DNA of 21,236 nt, taken from IMG/VR virus record IMGVR_UViG_3300035698_009135, positions 1-21,236 of that record; one strand, given 5' to 3'. The position numbers and the translations under genes are program-made. Origin of the DNA: a virus. The notes under the pieces were generated by a model. The model was not told where the DNA came from. It saw nothing but the letters and a program-made list of their open reading frames with translations, and made no database searches. Each line of letters starts with the position of its first letter. The stretch's first letter is position 1. Below are positions 1 through 8,407 of this stretch, piece after piece.

Positions 1-316
1 CAACTATATCACCACTCGATCCGTCCCCGATGGTCCATGTATTAGAAGAAGTTAAATCTCCCCCGGCAACACAATCAGAATAAGCGCTTCCATCTTGGGA
101 ACATTTGAATTTACCGGAAGTAAGATCGAAATACATTCGGCCCATATCAGAGGGGGCAACAGCCGGCTCTGGTGTACCTTCAAATTGAATAACCTCTGCG
201 TCTAAATGGCAATAACCATCAACCGTAACTTCACATTGGGCTTGCACTTTATTGGGGGCAAGAAATATGAAGGTACTAACTATGAGAAGAATCAGCCCGT
301 TCAATGTCTTTTTCAT
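1..316 (-). CDS. Secreted fibre-like protein with Sec signal peptide (C-terminus cut by window edge)
   Basis: The frame is open from an ATG at 316 to the left edge, giving about 105 residues with no stop, so the C-terminus is missing. An in-frame TAG directly precedes the ATG, so no longer start is possible. Residues 1-26 look like a classical Sec signal peptide: MKK, then a hydrophobic core (LILLIVSTFIFLA), then a VQA cleavage site before QC. Residue -1 to the cysteine is glutamine, so a lipobox is unlikely. The mature part has four cysteines in two pairs, then segments (GRMYFDLTSGKFKCS, TWTIGDGSSGDIV) like the beta-rich repeats of phage fibres and secreted bacterial proteins. The start overlaps the preceding coiled-coil gene by 41 bases, and the Shine-Dalgarno (AAGAAAG) is weak. 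The family resemblance is my inference; the signal peptide is read directly. Confidence 0.7.
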   Translation of the reverse strand, partial: MKKTLNGLILLIVSTFIFLAPNKVQAQCEVTVDGYCHLDAEVIQFEGTPEPAVAPSDMGRMYFDLTSGKFKCSQDGSAYSDCVAGGDLTSSNTWTIGDGSSGDIV

Positions 317-1079
317 CTAATCGGTTCTTTCTTATTAACATGTTGATTCGATTTAATTTACCTTCAAGCATTTTCTCTTTTTCATTAATAGCAACTCGTA
401 AATCTTCTAAAGCAACGCGTTCTTTTTCATTTTCAATTTTTAAAGCCTGCTGCTTATCTTCTTCTTTGACAAGAACAATATTTCGCTTATTAAAGTTTTC
501 CTCTTTTTTGCCAATATCATACAATATGTCAGATCGGTATATTTCAAACTCTTTTTCAGAATTTTCAAATTCAACTCTTTGTTTATTGAACGCAGCGACC
601 TCTTGATCAAAGGGATCTTTCTGAATAATCAACTTATTCAATTCTCTTTGGGCTACAGCAATCTTGTCTTGAAGATCGGCATTCCTTGATTCAACTCTAT
701 GCAGTTCCTCTCTGTTGGAAAGAAGCTGAAGGTCCAATCTATCGTTTTGGGCTTCAAGATCATTTCGTTCAGTATCATAGATAAGCTTTTTATCTTCATA
801 CTCCTGCTTGATCCCGCCAAGCGCATGACCTAAATCTCTAATCTCGTCCTGCAATTCAGATATTTTTGAATTTCGCGCCCTTTGATTCTCTTTAAATTCT
901 GATTCAGCAGAAACGAACTGATTCCGTAAATACAGAAAAGCCTTACGAATATTGCCTTCCCTTTTCTTGGAAGTAAAGTTTTCCTTCTCAAGAAAGACAA
1001 TTCTTTCATTAGGCATATCTCTGCCCGGCTTGCCCTTGATCTTAACTTTTGCTCCTGCTTTTAATCCCGGTTTAATCAT
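276..1079 (-). CDS. Long coiled-coil protein of unknown function
   Basis: This 267-residue protein starts at an ATG four bases after the stop of the 117-residue gene, with only a weak GGTG ribosome site, so it is probably translated by coupling. Residues 1-20 are basic and glycine-rich (KAGAKVKIKGKPG). From about residue 45 to 260 it is almost wholly charged helix, rich in Glu, Lys, Arg and Asn with regular hydrophobic spacing, as in a long coiled coil; a short break with Pro lies near residue 155 (QKDPFDQ). There is no signal peptide, membrane segment or recognisable enzyme motif. Its place after the tail fibre suggests a virion appendage, fibre chaperone or host-interaction protein, but I do not recognise the family. 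An SMC-like or septation-like fragment is possible by composition alone and cannot be favoured. Confidence 0.85.
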   Translation of the reverse strand: MIKPGLKAGAKVKIKGKPGRDMPNERIVFLEKENFTSKKREGNIRKAFLYLRNQFVSAESEFKENQRARNSKISELQDEIRDLGHALGGIKQEYEDKKLIYDTERNDLEAQNDRLDLQLLSNREELHRVESRNADLQDKIAVAQRELNKLIIQKDPFDQEVAAFNKQRVEFENSEKEFEIYRSDILYDIGKKEENFNKRNIVLVKEEDKQQALKIENEKERVALEDLRVAINEKEKMLEGKLNRINMLIRKNRLDEKDIERADSSHS

Positions 1080-1082
1080 AAA

Positions 1083-1436
1083 TTACACCGCAATAGTTTC
1101 ATATTCTTCGATCATGGCTGTCATGTAAACATTGGCTGTTCCGGCCTGATTAACGTCAACATTGAATCCATCCCCGACCTTTAATTCAATATCCTTCCCC
1201 GGAAGATAAAAATAATCCGTATCAGACGACAAGGTTGTGATATCAATAATAACGCTATAGGTCGCACCTGTCGCAGACGTTATTGTAACTATAATTACAT
1301 TACTACTTGAAGCGTCAAATTTCAGCCCGATCCACTTTAACTTAAAATCTCTTGTTGCAACAAAGGTATAAGCTAAAGCAACAGAACTTAAAAGCGCTGT
1401 GGCTTCTTTTTTAATTCCGGCATGTTTGTATCCCAT
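1083..1436 (-). CDS. Small beta-rich protein, probably an abundant virion component
   Basis: This 117-residue protein has a short basic N-terminus (GYKHAGIKKEA) followed by alternating hydrophobic/polar stretches with many Val, Ile, Thr and Ser (NVIIVTITSATGATYSVIIDI), typical of a beta-sandwich. There is no signal peptide or enzyme motif. The ATG at 1436 is preceded by AAGGAGTAATATC, one of the strongest ribosome sites in the window and almost the same as the one before the cement-protein gene, so high expression is likely. It follows the tail fibre directly: the fibre stop lies within its leader. A decoration, cement-like or fibre-associated protein would fit composition and position. I do not recognise a named family, so the role is inferred. 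Confidence 0.85.
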   Translation of the reverse strand: MGYKHAGIKKEATALLSSVALAYTFVATRDFKLKWIGLKFDASSSNVIIVTITSATGATYSVIIDITTLSSDTDYFYLPGKDIELKVGDGFNVDVNQAGTANVYMTAMIEEYETIAV

Positions 1437-1457
1437 GATATTACTCCTTTTTTATTA
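1437..1457 (-). promoter_or_regulatory. Strong ribosome-binding leader of the 117-residue protein gene
   Basis: On the minus strand the leader reads TAATAAAAAAGGAGTAATATC and then ATG; its first TAA is the fibre stop codon. The AAGGAG core sits 7 bases from the start. It matches the cement-protein leader almost base for base, apart from one inserted G and the last bases. Confidence 0.8.
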
Positions 1458-2483
1458 AGCTGTTCTTTGCCAAACATATTTAACGATATATGGCTGTAAT
1501 ATGCTAGGCGTACCGTTTGCGCTCATAGCGTCCGATGTTCCTGTATGAGTATGTGAAGGACCCGCACTTGAAACTTGATCCCCACCTGATTGATCGTCCG
1601 GGCTTACAACGGCAGAAGGTCCACCTGTGGTATATGTATGTGCATGAGCAATATTTACTGTTTCAGCCCCACCCGTTGCATTTAACGTATTAAATGTTCC
1701 GGCTGCTGCCTTACCAACAATGACCATGCCTTCAATAGCAGTCCACGTTCCAAAACCAAATAACGTCGCAGGATTAGTGGCAACACCAAGCGTAACAACG
1801 ATTCCTATAGGATATAGCCCTTGCACCGCGCTTGCTGCTGCTGCTGCTGCTGCTGCTGCACTTGCTGCTGCATTACTCTCGGCAGTTTCGGCATTCGTTT
1901 CTGCGGTTTCAGCATTATTTTCAGCAGTTTGTGCGTCATTTTTTGAAGATTCGGCATTCGTTTCGGCTGATTCGGCTGCTGCTTGGGCTGCTTCGGCATT
2001 CGTTTCTGCTGCTTGGGCTGCTGCGATTGAAGCTGATAAGGCTGCTACGGTGATTGTGCTTTCGGTGGGCCCGGCAAGAACCGCTCGATCAAGTTGCTCT
2101 TGAATCTGTTGAGCAATATATGTAATATAATCAAGCGCGTCCTCGTATGTTGCAGGGAAGAAGCTTCCTTGATTACGAATATCTGTTTCCTGAACTAAAG
2201 GTACAACGCGCCTAATATTAAGAGAATAGCCCGTTTTAAGATTTCCCGCGCCATCAAGCCAATCTTGACCCGCTTCAACAAGAACAACTGTTCCACCCGC
2301 AACTTCTCCAACATCCGTAACAGTATAATCAGTCGTGATCGTCAGTTCAGTTTCAACGCCATCCGTATCAGCAACGGTTAATACAAGGTGATCCTCGTCA
2401 AGCACCTTAAAAGTATAATCATACGTCCCAAGATTCCCCGCACCTGTATAGTCATTAGTATTTGTTGCTGAAGTAAGCGTCAT
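1455..2483 (-). CDS. Tail fibre: T7 fibre-like N-terminus, heptad stalk, collar/gp10-like C-terminus
   Basis: This 342-residue protein is the only complete receptor-binding candidate here. Residues 1-135 resemble the T7 gp17 N-terminal domain that anchors the fibre to the tail: it opens with TNTNDYTGAGNLGTYDYTF and contains LNIRRVVPLVQETDIRNQGSF and YEDALDYITYIAQQIQEQLDRA. Residues 159-207 are seven successive heptads of the AETNAEx type, followed by nine alanines at 209-217, a trimeric stalk. Residues 224-342 resemble the C-terminal domain of gp10-type baseplate or collar proteins: PIGIVVTLG, NPATLFGFGTWTAI, histidine clusters HAHT (280-283) and HTHTG (311-315), and the ending ILQPYIVKYVWQRTA. 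The histidines probably bind metal in a trimer. Start ATG at 2483 has GGGGGA upstream. The protein is much shorter than T7 gp17 (553 residues). Confidence 0.9.
   Translation of the reverse strand: MTLTSATNTNDYTGAGNLGTYDYTFKVLDEDHLVLTVADTDGVETELTITTDYTVTDVGEVAGGTVVLVEAGQDWLDGAGNLKTGYSLNIRRVVPLVQETDIRNQGSFFPATYEDALDYITYIAQQIQEQLDRAVLAGPTESTITVAALSASIAAAQAAETNAEAAQAAAESAETNAESSKNDAQTAENNAETAETNAETAESNAAASAAAAAAAAASAVQGLYPIGIVVTLGVATNPATLFGFGTWTAIEGMVIVGKAAAGTFNTLNATGGAETVNIAHAHTYTTGGPSAVVSPDDQSGGDQVSSAGPSHTHTGTSDAMSANGTPSILQPYIVKYVWQRTA
1833..1859 (-). repeat. Pure (GCA)9 trinucleotide repeat coding for polyalanine in the fibre
   Basis: Nine identical GCA codons on the coding strand (TGC nine times on the plus strand) encode Ala209-Ala217. 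A further GCA triplet run at 1863-1871 is separated from it by one AGT codon. Length change by slippage would stay in frame and only lengthen or shorten the stalk. Confidence 0.95.
1863..2009 (-). repeat. Seven tandem heptad codons of the fibre stalk
   Basis: Seven imperfect 21-base units encode residues 159-207: AETNAEA, AQAAAES, AETNAES, SKNDAQT, AENNAET, AETNAET, AESNAAA. The alanines at positions 1 and 5 are nearly invariant. This is a coiled-coil stalk likely made by tandem duplication. Confidence 0.85.
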
Positions 2484-2521
2484 TTTATCCCCCTAATATA
2501 TTCATTATAACAAAATCATCA

Positions 2522-5500
2522 CTAAAACGGCTTCTTTTTTCTCTTTTTTCCACCGGGCGTCAATGCACTCTCGGACCAAATTAAACGCCTTAAATCTTCA
2601 TCATTACCAGAAGTAAGATCAAGAGCGCCTTTGACCGTTCTTCTCATTTGAGAAAATGGTAATTGAGCATATACAGCAACAAGAAACGCTGCTTCATCAA
2701 TAGCGCCAATATAATCACCATTCGCAATATTCGATCCCATATACTTCATATTATCTAAAACCGATTGAGCAGGGCTTATTGATGGATCATAACCCCGGAA
2801 TAAAGACATTCCCCAATTTCCCAAAATAGGAATAGAAGATAATATGTTGCCGAAAATAGCGTCAAAATATTCTTCAGGTTCTTCCGGCAAACGACCATGT
2901 GACATAATATAAATCATCATTGAAGAAATCATTACAGACGCGACACCAACAGAAGCTTTACCAAATTCCTTTTCTTGCAATTCAGCAGGCAATTCAGCTT
3001 TCATCATATTCCAAATCTGATTCAACTGATTCGTAAACATTAAAACCATGCGAAGATATTCATTGTTTTCTCGATATAATTCAGGTAAATCCTTGATCCC
3101 GCCCTGTGGCTGCGTCGTAATAACTGCCTTATCTGCAATATCCCGCGCTTCAGCTTCCGACTTTGTTTTCCTTTGGAAGTTATAAACGCTATCATAAACC
3201 GCTAAAACCGCCCGGCGATCCATGTCCATAATCATAGCGAAAGCCACTTTATCAATTGTCTTTGAAGCTTCCTGCAATCTTCTTTTAATATCTCCTTCAG
3301 GAAGGTCCTTAACTTGCTCCATAATTTCCCGCAAATCCCTTGTCAATACACGATTCTCTAACGCGGGCGCATTCTTATATATTTCCTTTCGTACTTCGGG
3401 ATCAAAAGAAGTGCGTAATATGCTTGCCAATAAATCTTGCGGGGACGTATGTTTTAAGGCTAACACAACAGATGGGAACTGCTTCAATGCTGTGACCATA
3501 TTTAAACCAAGAAACGCCTTGCTCAATCCATGCCGAAGCCGTCGAACAAACGTCTGGTGGTGTCCGCCGTGATAAACCAACTGCGGATTAACGACCTCTT
3601 TTAAATACCGATTAAAACTTTTCCAAGCCTTCTCGGAGTAATTGTAAGTGACTGCTGCTTGAAGCTGTTTATCGTTTACCGCTTTGTTAAAGGCCTTCTG
3701 TAAAGGCGCGTGCGCAATTAAGTGTTCCTGCGTTTTCAATGTGCGTAATGCGTCACCTATAAAATCAAGACTAATTTCTGTTTGAAACCTCTCGTCAATA
3801 TCCTTACGTTCAATTGTGATCGTTTTATCCGCAGACGTATAACTAAATCCGGGGCCGGATCGTAGGCCTAATTCGTATATGACCTCTGCTTCAGCCGTAG
3901 GATATAATTGTTCTGCTGTCTGATTGAGCGCAACACGCTTTAATGGAAAATAGATTTTAACTTTTTTAAGAGTGGTGTTAAATATATTCTGCATTGTATC
4001 TGAAATCGCGTCATATCTATCAGCCACAATGCTCTGTACTTCATCAGCGAATGCGATATATTCCGGCGATACCAGTTTAATAAATTCATTAATTTCTTCC
4101 TCTGTTATGTTGTTGCCATGCTCCAAGGCCCTCATTGATTGTTCATCTTTGGTCGCAAGGTACATTCTTAATATTTGATTAACTTGAAATGATTGTGTTC
4201 CATTATTAATAACTTCACCAAGACCGAAGAAAGTGACTTTATGCTTCTTCATACTAGCCTGAATAGCCTTTTGACGTTTAATGAAATGAATGTTCTCTTG
4301 CGTATCAGCAGCGTTAATGCTGTCATAAAATATCCTTTCCCCAAGCTTGCCGAATATCTTACGAATGATCTGAATAGGCCGAAGCGTATTAATATCAATC
4401 CTATCGTTAAGATTAGCTTTTTTACTTTTCTTTTCCTCAACTGATCCCTTTGCGAATGTCCCATCAGGGAGCCCGCCAACATTCCTAATTAACCCGGCGC
4501 TCAAAATCTCTGACGCCATAGCGCGCTGTGCCTCCTTAGATTTGAAGGAAGCCCGACCTTCATCTTTCAATTTAGCAACAATCCCGGCAACTCGCTCTAA
4601 ATTCTCTGTTGACATTTCCTTAATAGATCGCTGACGCTCCCCCTTAGTCGCGCCAAGTTTCTCTAATATATCGTCAATATGTTTTTGATATTTTACATCA
4701 GTCACGTTTTCAGGGTTCTTAGGCTGCTTCAGAATCGTCTTTTCAAGCTTCCCGCGCTTCTGTTTTTCGGCTGCAATATTGGCAAGGTTATTAACGCGGG
4801 TTTCGATCTTGTCCATTAATTTCTGAAATTTCTTATCACTCGATACATCCCCCTCTGTGACCTGCCCTAACGTCTTAACGAACTTCCCGCGATCATGTAG
4901 GCTTAATCGCTTGAGAACGTCATTAATCGCTTTAATACGCTCCCCTAAGACTTCTTTTGCTTCAACAACACCCTTTTTAAACCCTCTCCTGATATGTTTG
5001 ATCTTCTCTTTTAATATCGTAGTTTCGCGCTTGGCAAGAAGCTTTGGCTTTTTCTCGTTAATCTCACGTTTCTTCTCTGAAATTTGTTCATCAATATATC
5101 TTGATTTTATTTTTTCAGGCCGGAATATCCTGTTTGTCGTTTCGGACTGTTGACCAATTTCGTCAGAAATGAATTGACGTAATCCATTATCATCAGGATC
5201 GTAGCCAAGAATTTCAAGGGCTTCACTAATATCTGTTTCAGCAGCAATATTATCAAGTGTCCGGCCTTCTCCTTCTTTACCGAACAAGCTGCGGGGGATC
5301 AACTTTTCTTCACCAGTAAGGCCCGTCTTTTTGATCTTTGTAGACTTTAATCGCTTCTTTATAGTTTCCTTTAGACCGTCCGTGAACCCTTCACTTTCTT
5401 CCTCAATATCCCGCAACGCTTCCAACTGCTTTAATTCACCCTGCGCAGTTTCCAGTTCATCTAATTGACGACCTTCCTTGTCAATTTGCTCCTGAAGCTT

Positions 5501-6910
5501 TTTATCAATATATGTTCCAAGGGTGGTATTTCTTTGTTTCGTAGGCTTCTGCGTAGAAGGTTCTTGACCAACGGTTATATTGTTAATTTCCGTAGCCATA
5601 GATTCTTCATCAACTACCTCGTCCTCAATTCGATCAACCAATTCAAGGTCGGCAAGATGGTCATGTACGGACCGTAACGTGGTCTTTTCAGCTTCGGTTA
5701 ATTCTTCCCCGGATAATGCCTTAACAACAACGGCCCCGCGCTTTTGTTCATCTTCAAACGTCCTACCACCAAGATCGGATTTCCACTCGGGTAAATTGTC
5801 AAATGCTTCCCGCGCTGATTCTTGCGCTATTTTTTGCATTTCTTCACTTTTGGCTTGTTTCTGTTCCGGCGTAGGTTCGGCCTTCACTACTTGATCAGCA
5901 GCTACTCCGGCAACGTCAGCGCCTACGCGCGGGCCCATGAGAAACAACATAGGGATTGCAGATTCTTTAATAGCATTCCAACCCTTAATCGCTGAATTAG
6001 TTATTACTTCAGCAACACCCTTTTTTGTTTTCTTCGCAATATTTGTTCCAATATCTTTCGCAGCAGTAATAACAACTTCCTGCAATCCTTCTTCCCCAAT
6101 TTCCTGAAGCCAGTTAGCCCCATGTTTAGCTGCTAACTTCTTAATTGCTGTGCTAATAGTGTCTGATATTGCTCGCCTAGCAAAATTCCGCGCACCGGGA
6201 ATTAACTTATCAACTTGTGAATATTCAATTGCACCGTATAATCCGCCCGCTATTTGTGACGTAGGAATAGATATAGAATCAGGCACACCTTCGTCACGAA
6301 GATCAGAATAAAGACTTCCCGCGCCCTGTTTAGCCCAATAAAGAACTGATCCTGCTGCTGTACCAAAACCAATGGCTGTCGGTACAGTCAAAATTTCTTC
6401 TGGTGTTAAAATTTGTGGCCCGGCCTGACCAAGCGCAGCAGCACCTAATCCGGCAGCCAATCCGATTGTTTTCCCCTCAATAATACCTTTACCCATAGCG
6501 GGCAACATATTCGCAACAGAATACAGAGCGTCCATGAAGAAGTTCCCGCCATCAACAGGGTTCTCTCTGACCCGGTTTCGGAAATTCTCTTTGATCGGCC
6601 TAACATCCTTATCATAATCAATGTCACCAATTGAAGCGTGATAGGACATAATATCAATATTGGAAGAAGCGTCACCTTGAGCCCATGCTTCTTTAAGATT
6701 CTCTACGATTGTAGGTGGTGCTTTAACTATGGATTTGTGAAGTTGCTGTTCAAGGAAGGTGTCAGGATCATCAATATCGTTAGTAATATTATCTTCGATC
6801 CGGCCTAATCGTTCAAACTCGTCAATATCTAATGCTCGCCCGGACGCGATAGGTACGTCCTTTGTTGCGGGAAGCGATTCAAATTCATCAATTGAAATTG
6901 CCCGTACCAT
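2522..6910 (-). CDS. Giant internal virion / DNA ejection protein (T7 gp16 position)
   Basis: At 1462 residues this is the largest gene. It comes last of three consecutive internal-protein genes, the place of T7 gp16 (1318 residues), and would form the DNA-ejection channel across the host envelope. Visible parts: two glycine/alanine-rich hydrophobic stretches near residues 138-195 (IGLAAGLGAAALG; IGFGTAAGSVLYWA); a helical segment containing LQEIGEEGLQEVV; a long Lys/Glu-rich helical middle; a conserved-looking region near residues 1130-1300 (NMVTALKQFPSVVLAL; TTQPQGGIKDLPELYRENNEY) resembling large polyvalent-protein-associated domains of phages; and a hydrophobic segment near 1318-1336 (VASVMISSMMIYIM). 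I see no lytic transglycosylase motif at the N-terminus, unlike T7 gp16. The ATG overlaps the preceding stop as TAATG with AAAGG upstream. The ejection role is inferred from order, size and composition. Confidence 0.85.
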   Translation of the reverse strand: MVRAISIDEFESLPATKDVPIASGRALDIDEFERLGRIEDNITNDIDDPDTFLEQQLHKSIVKAPPTIVENLKEAWAQGDASSNIDIMSYHASIGDIDYDKDVRPIKENFRNRVRENPVDGGNFFMDALYSVANMLPAMGKGIIEGKTIGLAAGLGAAALGQAGPQILTPEEILTVPTAIGFGTAAGSVLYWAKQGAGSLYSDLRDEGVPDSISIPTSQIAGGLYGAIEYSQVDKLIPGARNFARRAISDTISTAIKKLAAKHGANWLQEIGEEGLQEVVITAAKDIGTNIAKKTKKGVAEVITNSAIKGWNAIKESAIPMLFLMGPRVGADVAGVAADQVVKAEPTPEQKQAKSEEMQKIAQESAREAFDNLPEWKSDLGGRTFEDEQKRGAVVVKALSGEELTEAEKTTLRSVHDHLADLELVDRIEDEVVDEESMATEINNITVGQEPSTQKPTKQRNTTLGTYIDKKLQEQIDKEGRQLDELETAQGELKQLEALRDIEEESEGFTDGLKETIKKRLKSTKIKKTGLTGEEKLIPRSLFGKEGEGRTLDNIAAETDISEALEILGYDPDDNGLRQFISDEIGQQSETTNRIFRPEKIKSRYIDEQISEKKREINEKKPKLLAKRETTILKEKIKHIRRGFKKGVVEAKEVLGERIKAINDVLKRLSLHDRGKFVKTLGQVTEGDVSSDKKFQKLMDKIETRVNNLANIAAEKQKRGKLEKTILKQPKNPENVTDVKYQKHIDDILEKLGATKGERQRSIKEMSTENLERVAGIVAKLKDEGRASFKSKEAQRAMASEILSAGLIRNVGGLPDGTFAKGSVEEKKSKKANLNDRIDINTLRPIQIIRKIFGKLGERIFYDSINAADTQENIHFIKRQKAIQASMKKHKVTFFGLGEVINNGTQSFQVNQILRMYLATKDEQSMRALEHGNNITEEEINEFIKLVSPEYIAFADEVQSIVADRYDAISDTMQNIFNTTLKKVKIYFPLKRVALNQTAEQLYPTAEAEVIYELGLRSGPGFSYTSADKTITIERKDIDERFQTEISLDFIGDALRTLKTQEHLIAHAPLQKAFNKAVNDKQLQAAVTYNYSEKAWKSFNRYLKEVVNPQLVYHGGHHQTFVRRLRHGLSKAFLGLNMVTALKQFPSVVLALKHTSPQDLLASILRTSFDPEVRKEIYKNAPALENRVLTRDLREIMEQVKDLPEGDIKRRLQEASKTIDKVAFAMIMDMDRRAVLAVYDSVYNFQRKTKSEAEARDIADKAVITTQPQGGIKDLPELYRENNEYLRMVLMFTNQLNQIWNMMKAELPAELQEKEFGKASVGVASVMISSMMIYIMSHGRLPEEPEEYFDAIFGNILSSIPILGNWGMSLFRGYDPSISPAQSVLDNMKYMGSNIANGDYIGAIDEAAFLVAVYAQLPFSQMRRTVKGALDLTSGNDEDLRRLIWSESALTPGGKKRKKKPF

Positions 6911-8400
6911 TATTTAACCTTTGGAAGTAGCTTTATTTTGCCATCTTCCTCAATGGCTGTGAAATTAACACCGCCCCGGCTATATGTTTCGCCAACAATG
7001 TACTGCGCCTGTCTTGGGTCTTTCTTAATGTTTTCATCACGAACAATGGCTGAAGTCGCTTCTTGCATTTGCTTCTGATCTTTAGTACCATCACCAGAAT
7101 AATCAACTAATTTCCTTAATGCGCTAGAAATATCCGGGTTCTCAAAACCTGTCTTTCTCAAATCGTTTTGAATTTTTTTAGCAGAATCGCTAAACATAGC
7201 TTTTATTATGGTCCACTCCAAATTAATACTATTTGCAGGCTCCCCTTTTTTCTTATTTGCCTTATCAATCCTTTTCATAAACTTCATAATATTAGAAAGC
7301 TTCTTTTTCTCTTTTGTTGAAAGCGATCCGTCAATGTAGGCGTCAACCAAAACTTCCTTCATTTTATAATTATCGACACCATTATCAATCATCTTGTTGA
7401 CAAGCGCGACATATTCAATATCCTCTTTTGTCTTAACTTCAAGAATATCCGTTATCTCATTTAACTCTGAATTTTGAATTCCTGTGATCTTGTCAATGAA
7501 GAATTTAGCCCTTTTCTTTCCGATCCCACCCTGCGCCTGTTTACCACTAGCAGCCATGACTTCATCAAAAGAAAGGCTTTTATCCATCAGCTTATCATAA
7601 AAATTATCCTCAATTTCTTCGGTCCGGGCTTTGTGTAAGGCTTTAATATTTTTCTCTAATTTAGCTTCAGTTAATAAATTGCGATCAATTGAGCCTTTAT
7701 TAGATTTGAAATATTCTCTAGCTTCATCAGTATCAGCAGCAAGTAAACGATTTACGTTTTGAATATGGGTTGCGCTTGTTGCATTAAAAACATCAATATC
7801 AACCTGATCTTGAGGAAGGCCATGTGACTTCCCAAACGCGCGTATTTTATTTTCATTTACAAGAATAGATTGATTAATTTCATCTTCGTCACCGCTATTA
7901 ATAGCAAGTAACCTATTCTTTTCAATTGATGAATTCAACTCCGCAACAGCAAATTTCTTACCTTCATTTTCAACGTGTTGCTGTGTTGCTGACCGCCCTC
8001 TTATAGAAAAACTTAATGCTTCACCCTGAAGTTTTCTCTTAACTCTACGATTAGAAACTCCATTCAATATTTCAGATTGTCGGTCAGCGCGAAGCTTATC
8101 TTCTTTTTCAGGATATTTAAGAGCATTTTCGCCAAGGTGTTTACCGCGTTCCGCCTGTAACCCAAGTTCCACTTCAGCTAATTCAGCAGAATGTTTATTA
8201 AATAAAGCTTCATCAGCTTTCTTAATTTCATTAACAATGAGATTGCTTGCGTTCTCACCAAGGTTACGCGCAGCATGAGTAACATTACGCGCAGACTGTC
8301 CACCGCCAAAAGCTTCTTCAGAGATTTTAGTAGTAATACGAGGTTGCCCCGGCGCTGTTTTTTTAACCCTTGATTCACTTGCTCTTGGTACTTTAACCAT
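6910..8400 (-). CDS. Internal virion protein (T7 gp15 position)
   Basis: This 496-residue protein is almost entirely helical and charged, with no enzyme motif. Residues 90-170 carry a pattern common in podovirus ejection proteins: LGLQAERGKHLGENALKYPEK, then regularly spaced helices ending QGEALSFSIRG. The N-terminus (residues 1-35) is basic and flexible. Its place between a gp14-like and a gp16-like gene indicates the middle component of the ejection apparatus; T7 gp15 is longer (747 residues). Start ATG at 8400 follows the preceding TAG by seven bases, with TAGGT as a modest ribosome site, and its stop overlaps the next ATG. Function is inferred from order and pattern, not from a diagnostic motif. 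Confidence 0.8.
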   Translation of the reverse strand: MVKVPRASESRVKKTAPGQPRITTKISEEAFGGGQSARNVTHAARNLGENASNLIVNEIKKADEALFNKHSAELAEVELGLQAERGKHLGENALKYPEKEDKLRADRQSEILNGVSNRRVKRKLQGEALSFSIRGRSATQQHVENEGKKFAVAELNSSIEKNRLLAINSGDEDEINQSILVNENKIRAFGKSHGLPQDQVDIDVFNATSATHIQNVNRLLAADTDEAREYFKSNKGSIDRNLLTEAKLEKNIKALHKARTEEIEDNFYDKLMDKSLSFDEVMAASGKQAQGGIGKKRAKFFIDKITGIQNSELNEITDILEVKTKEDIEYVALVNKMIDNGVDNYKMKEVLVDAYIDGSLSTKEKKKLSNIMKFMKRIDKANKKKGEPANSINLEWTIIKAMFSDSAKKIQNDLRKTGFENPDISSALRKLVDYSGDGTKDQKQMQEATSAIVRDENIKKDPRQAQYIVGETYSRGGVNFTAIEEDGKIKLLPKVK

Positions 8401-8407
8401 AATTTAC

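Noticed and set aside
1805-1999. Minus-strand polyglutamine-type open frame inside the fibre gene
   Set aside because: It is the same repeat DNA read in another frame; the fibre frame is far better supported.
1720-2103. Plus-strand 127-residue open frame with alanine/serine-rich translation
   Set aside because: It is the reverse of the fibre stalk repeats; low-complexity DNA stays open in several frames. No ribosome site and opposite to all genes.
1455-2483. Diversity-generating retroelement acting on the fibre, as in BPP-1
   Set aside because: The head genes are BPP-1-like, but I see no reverse transcriptase, no template repeat and no C-type-lectin-like variable region in the window.
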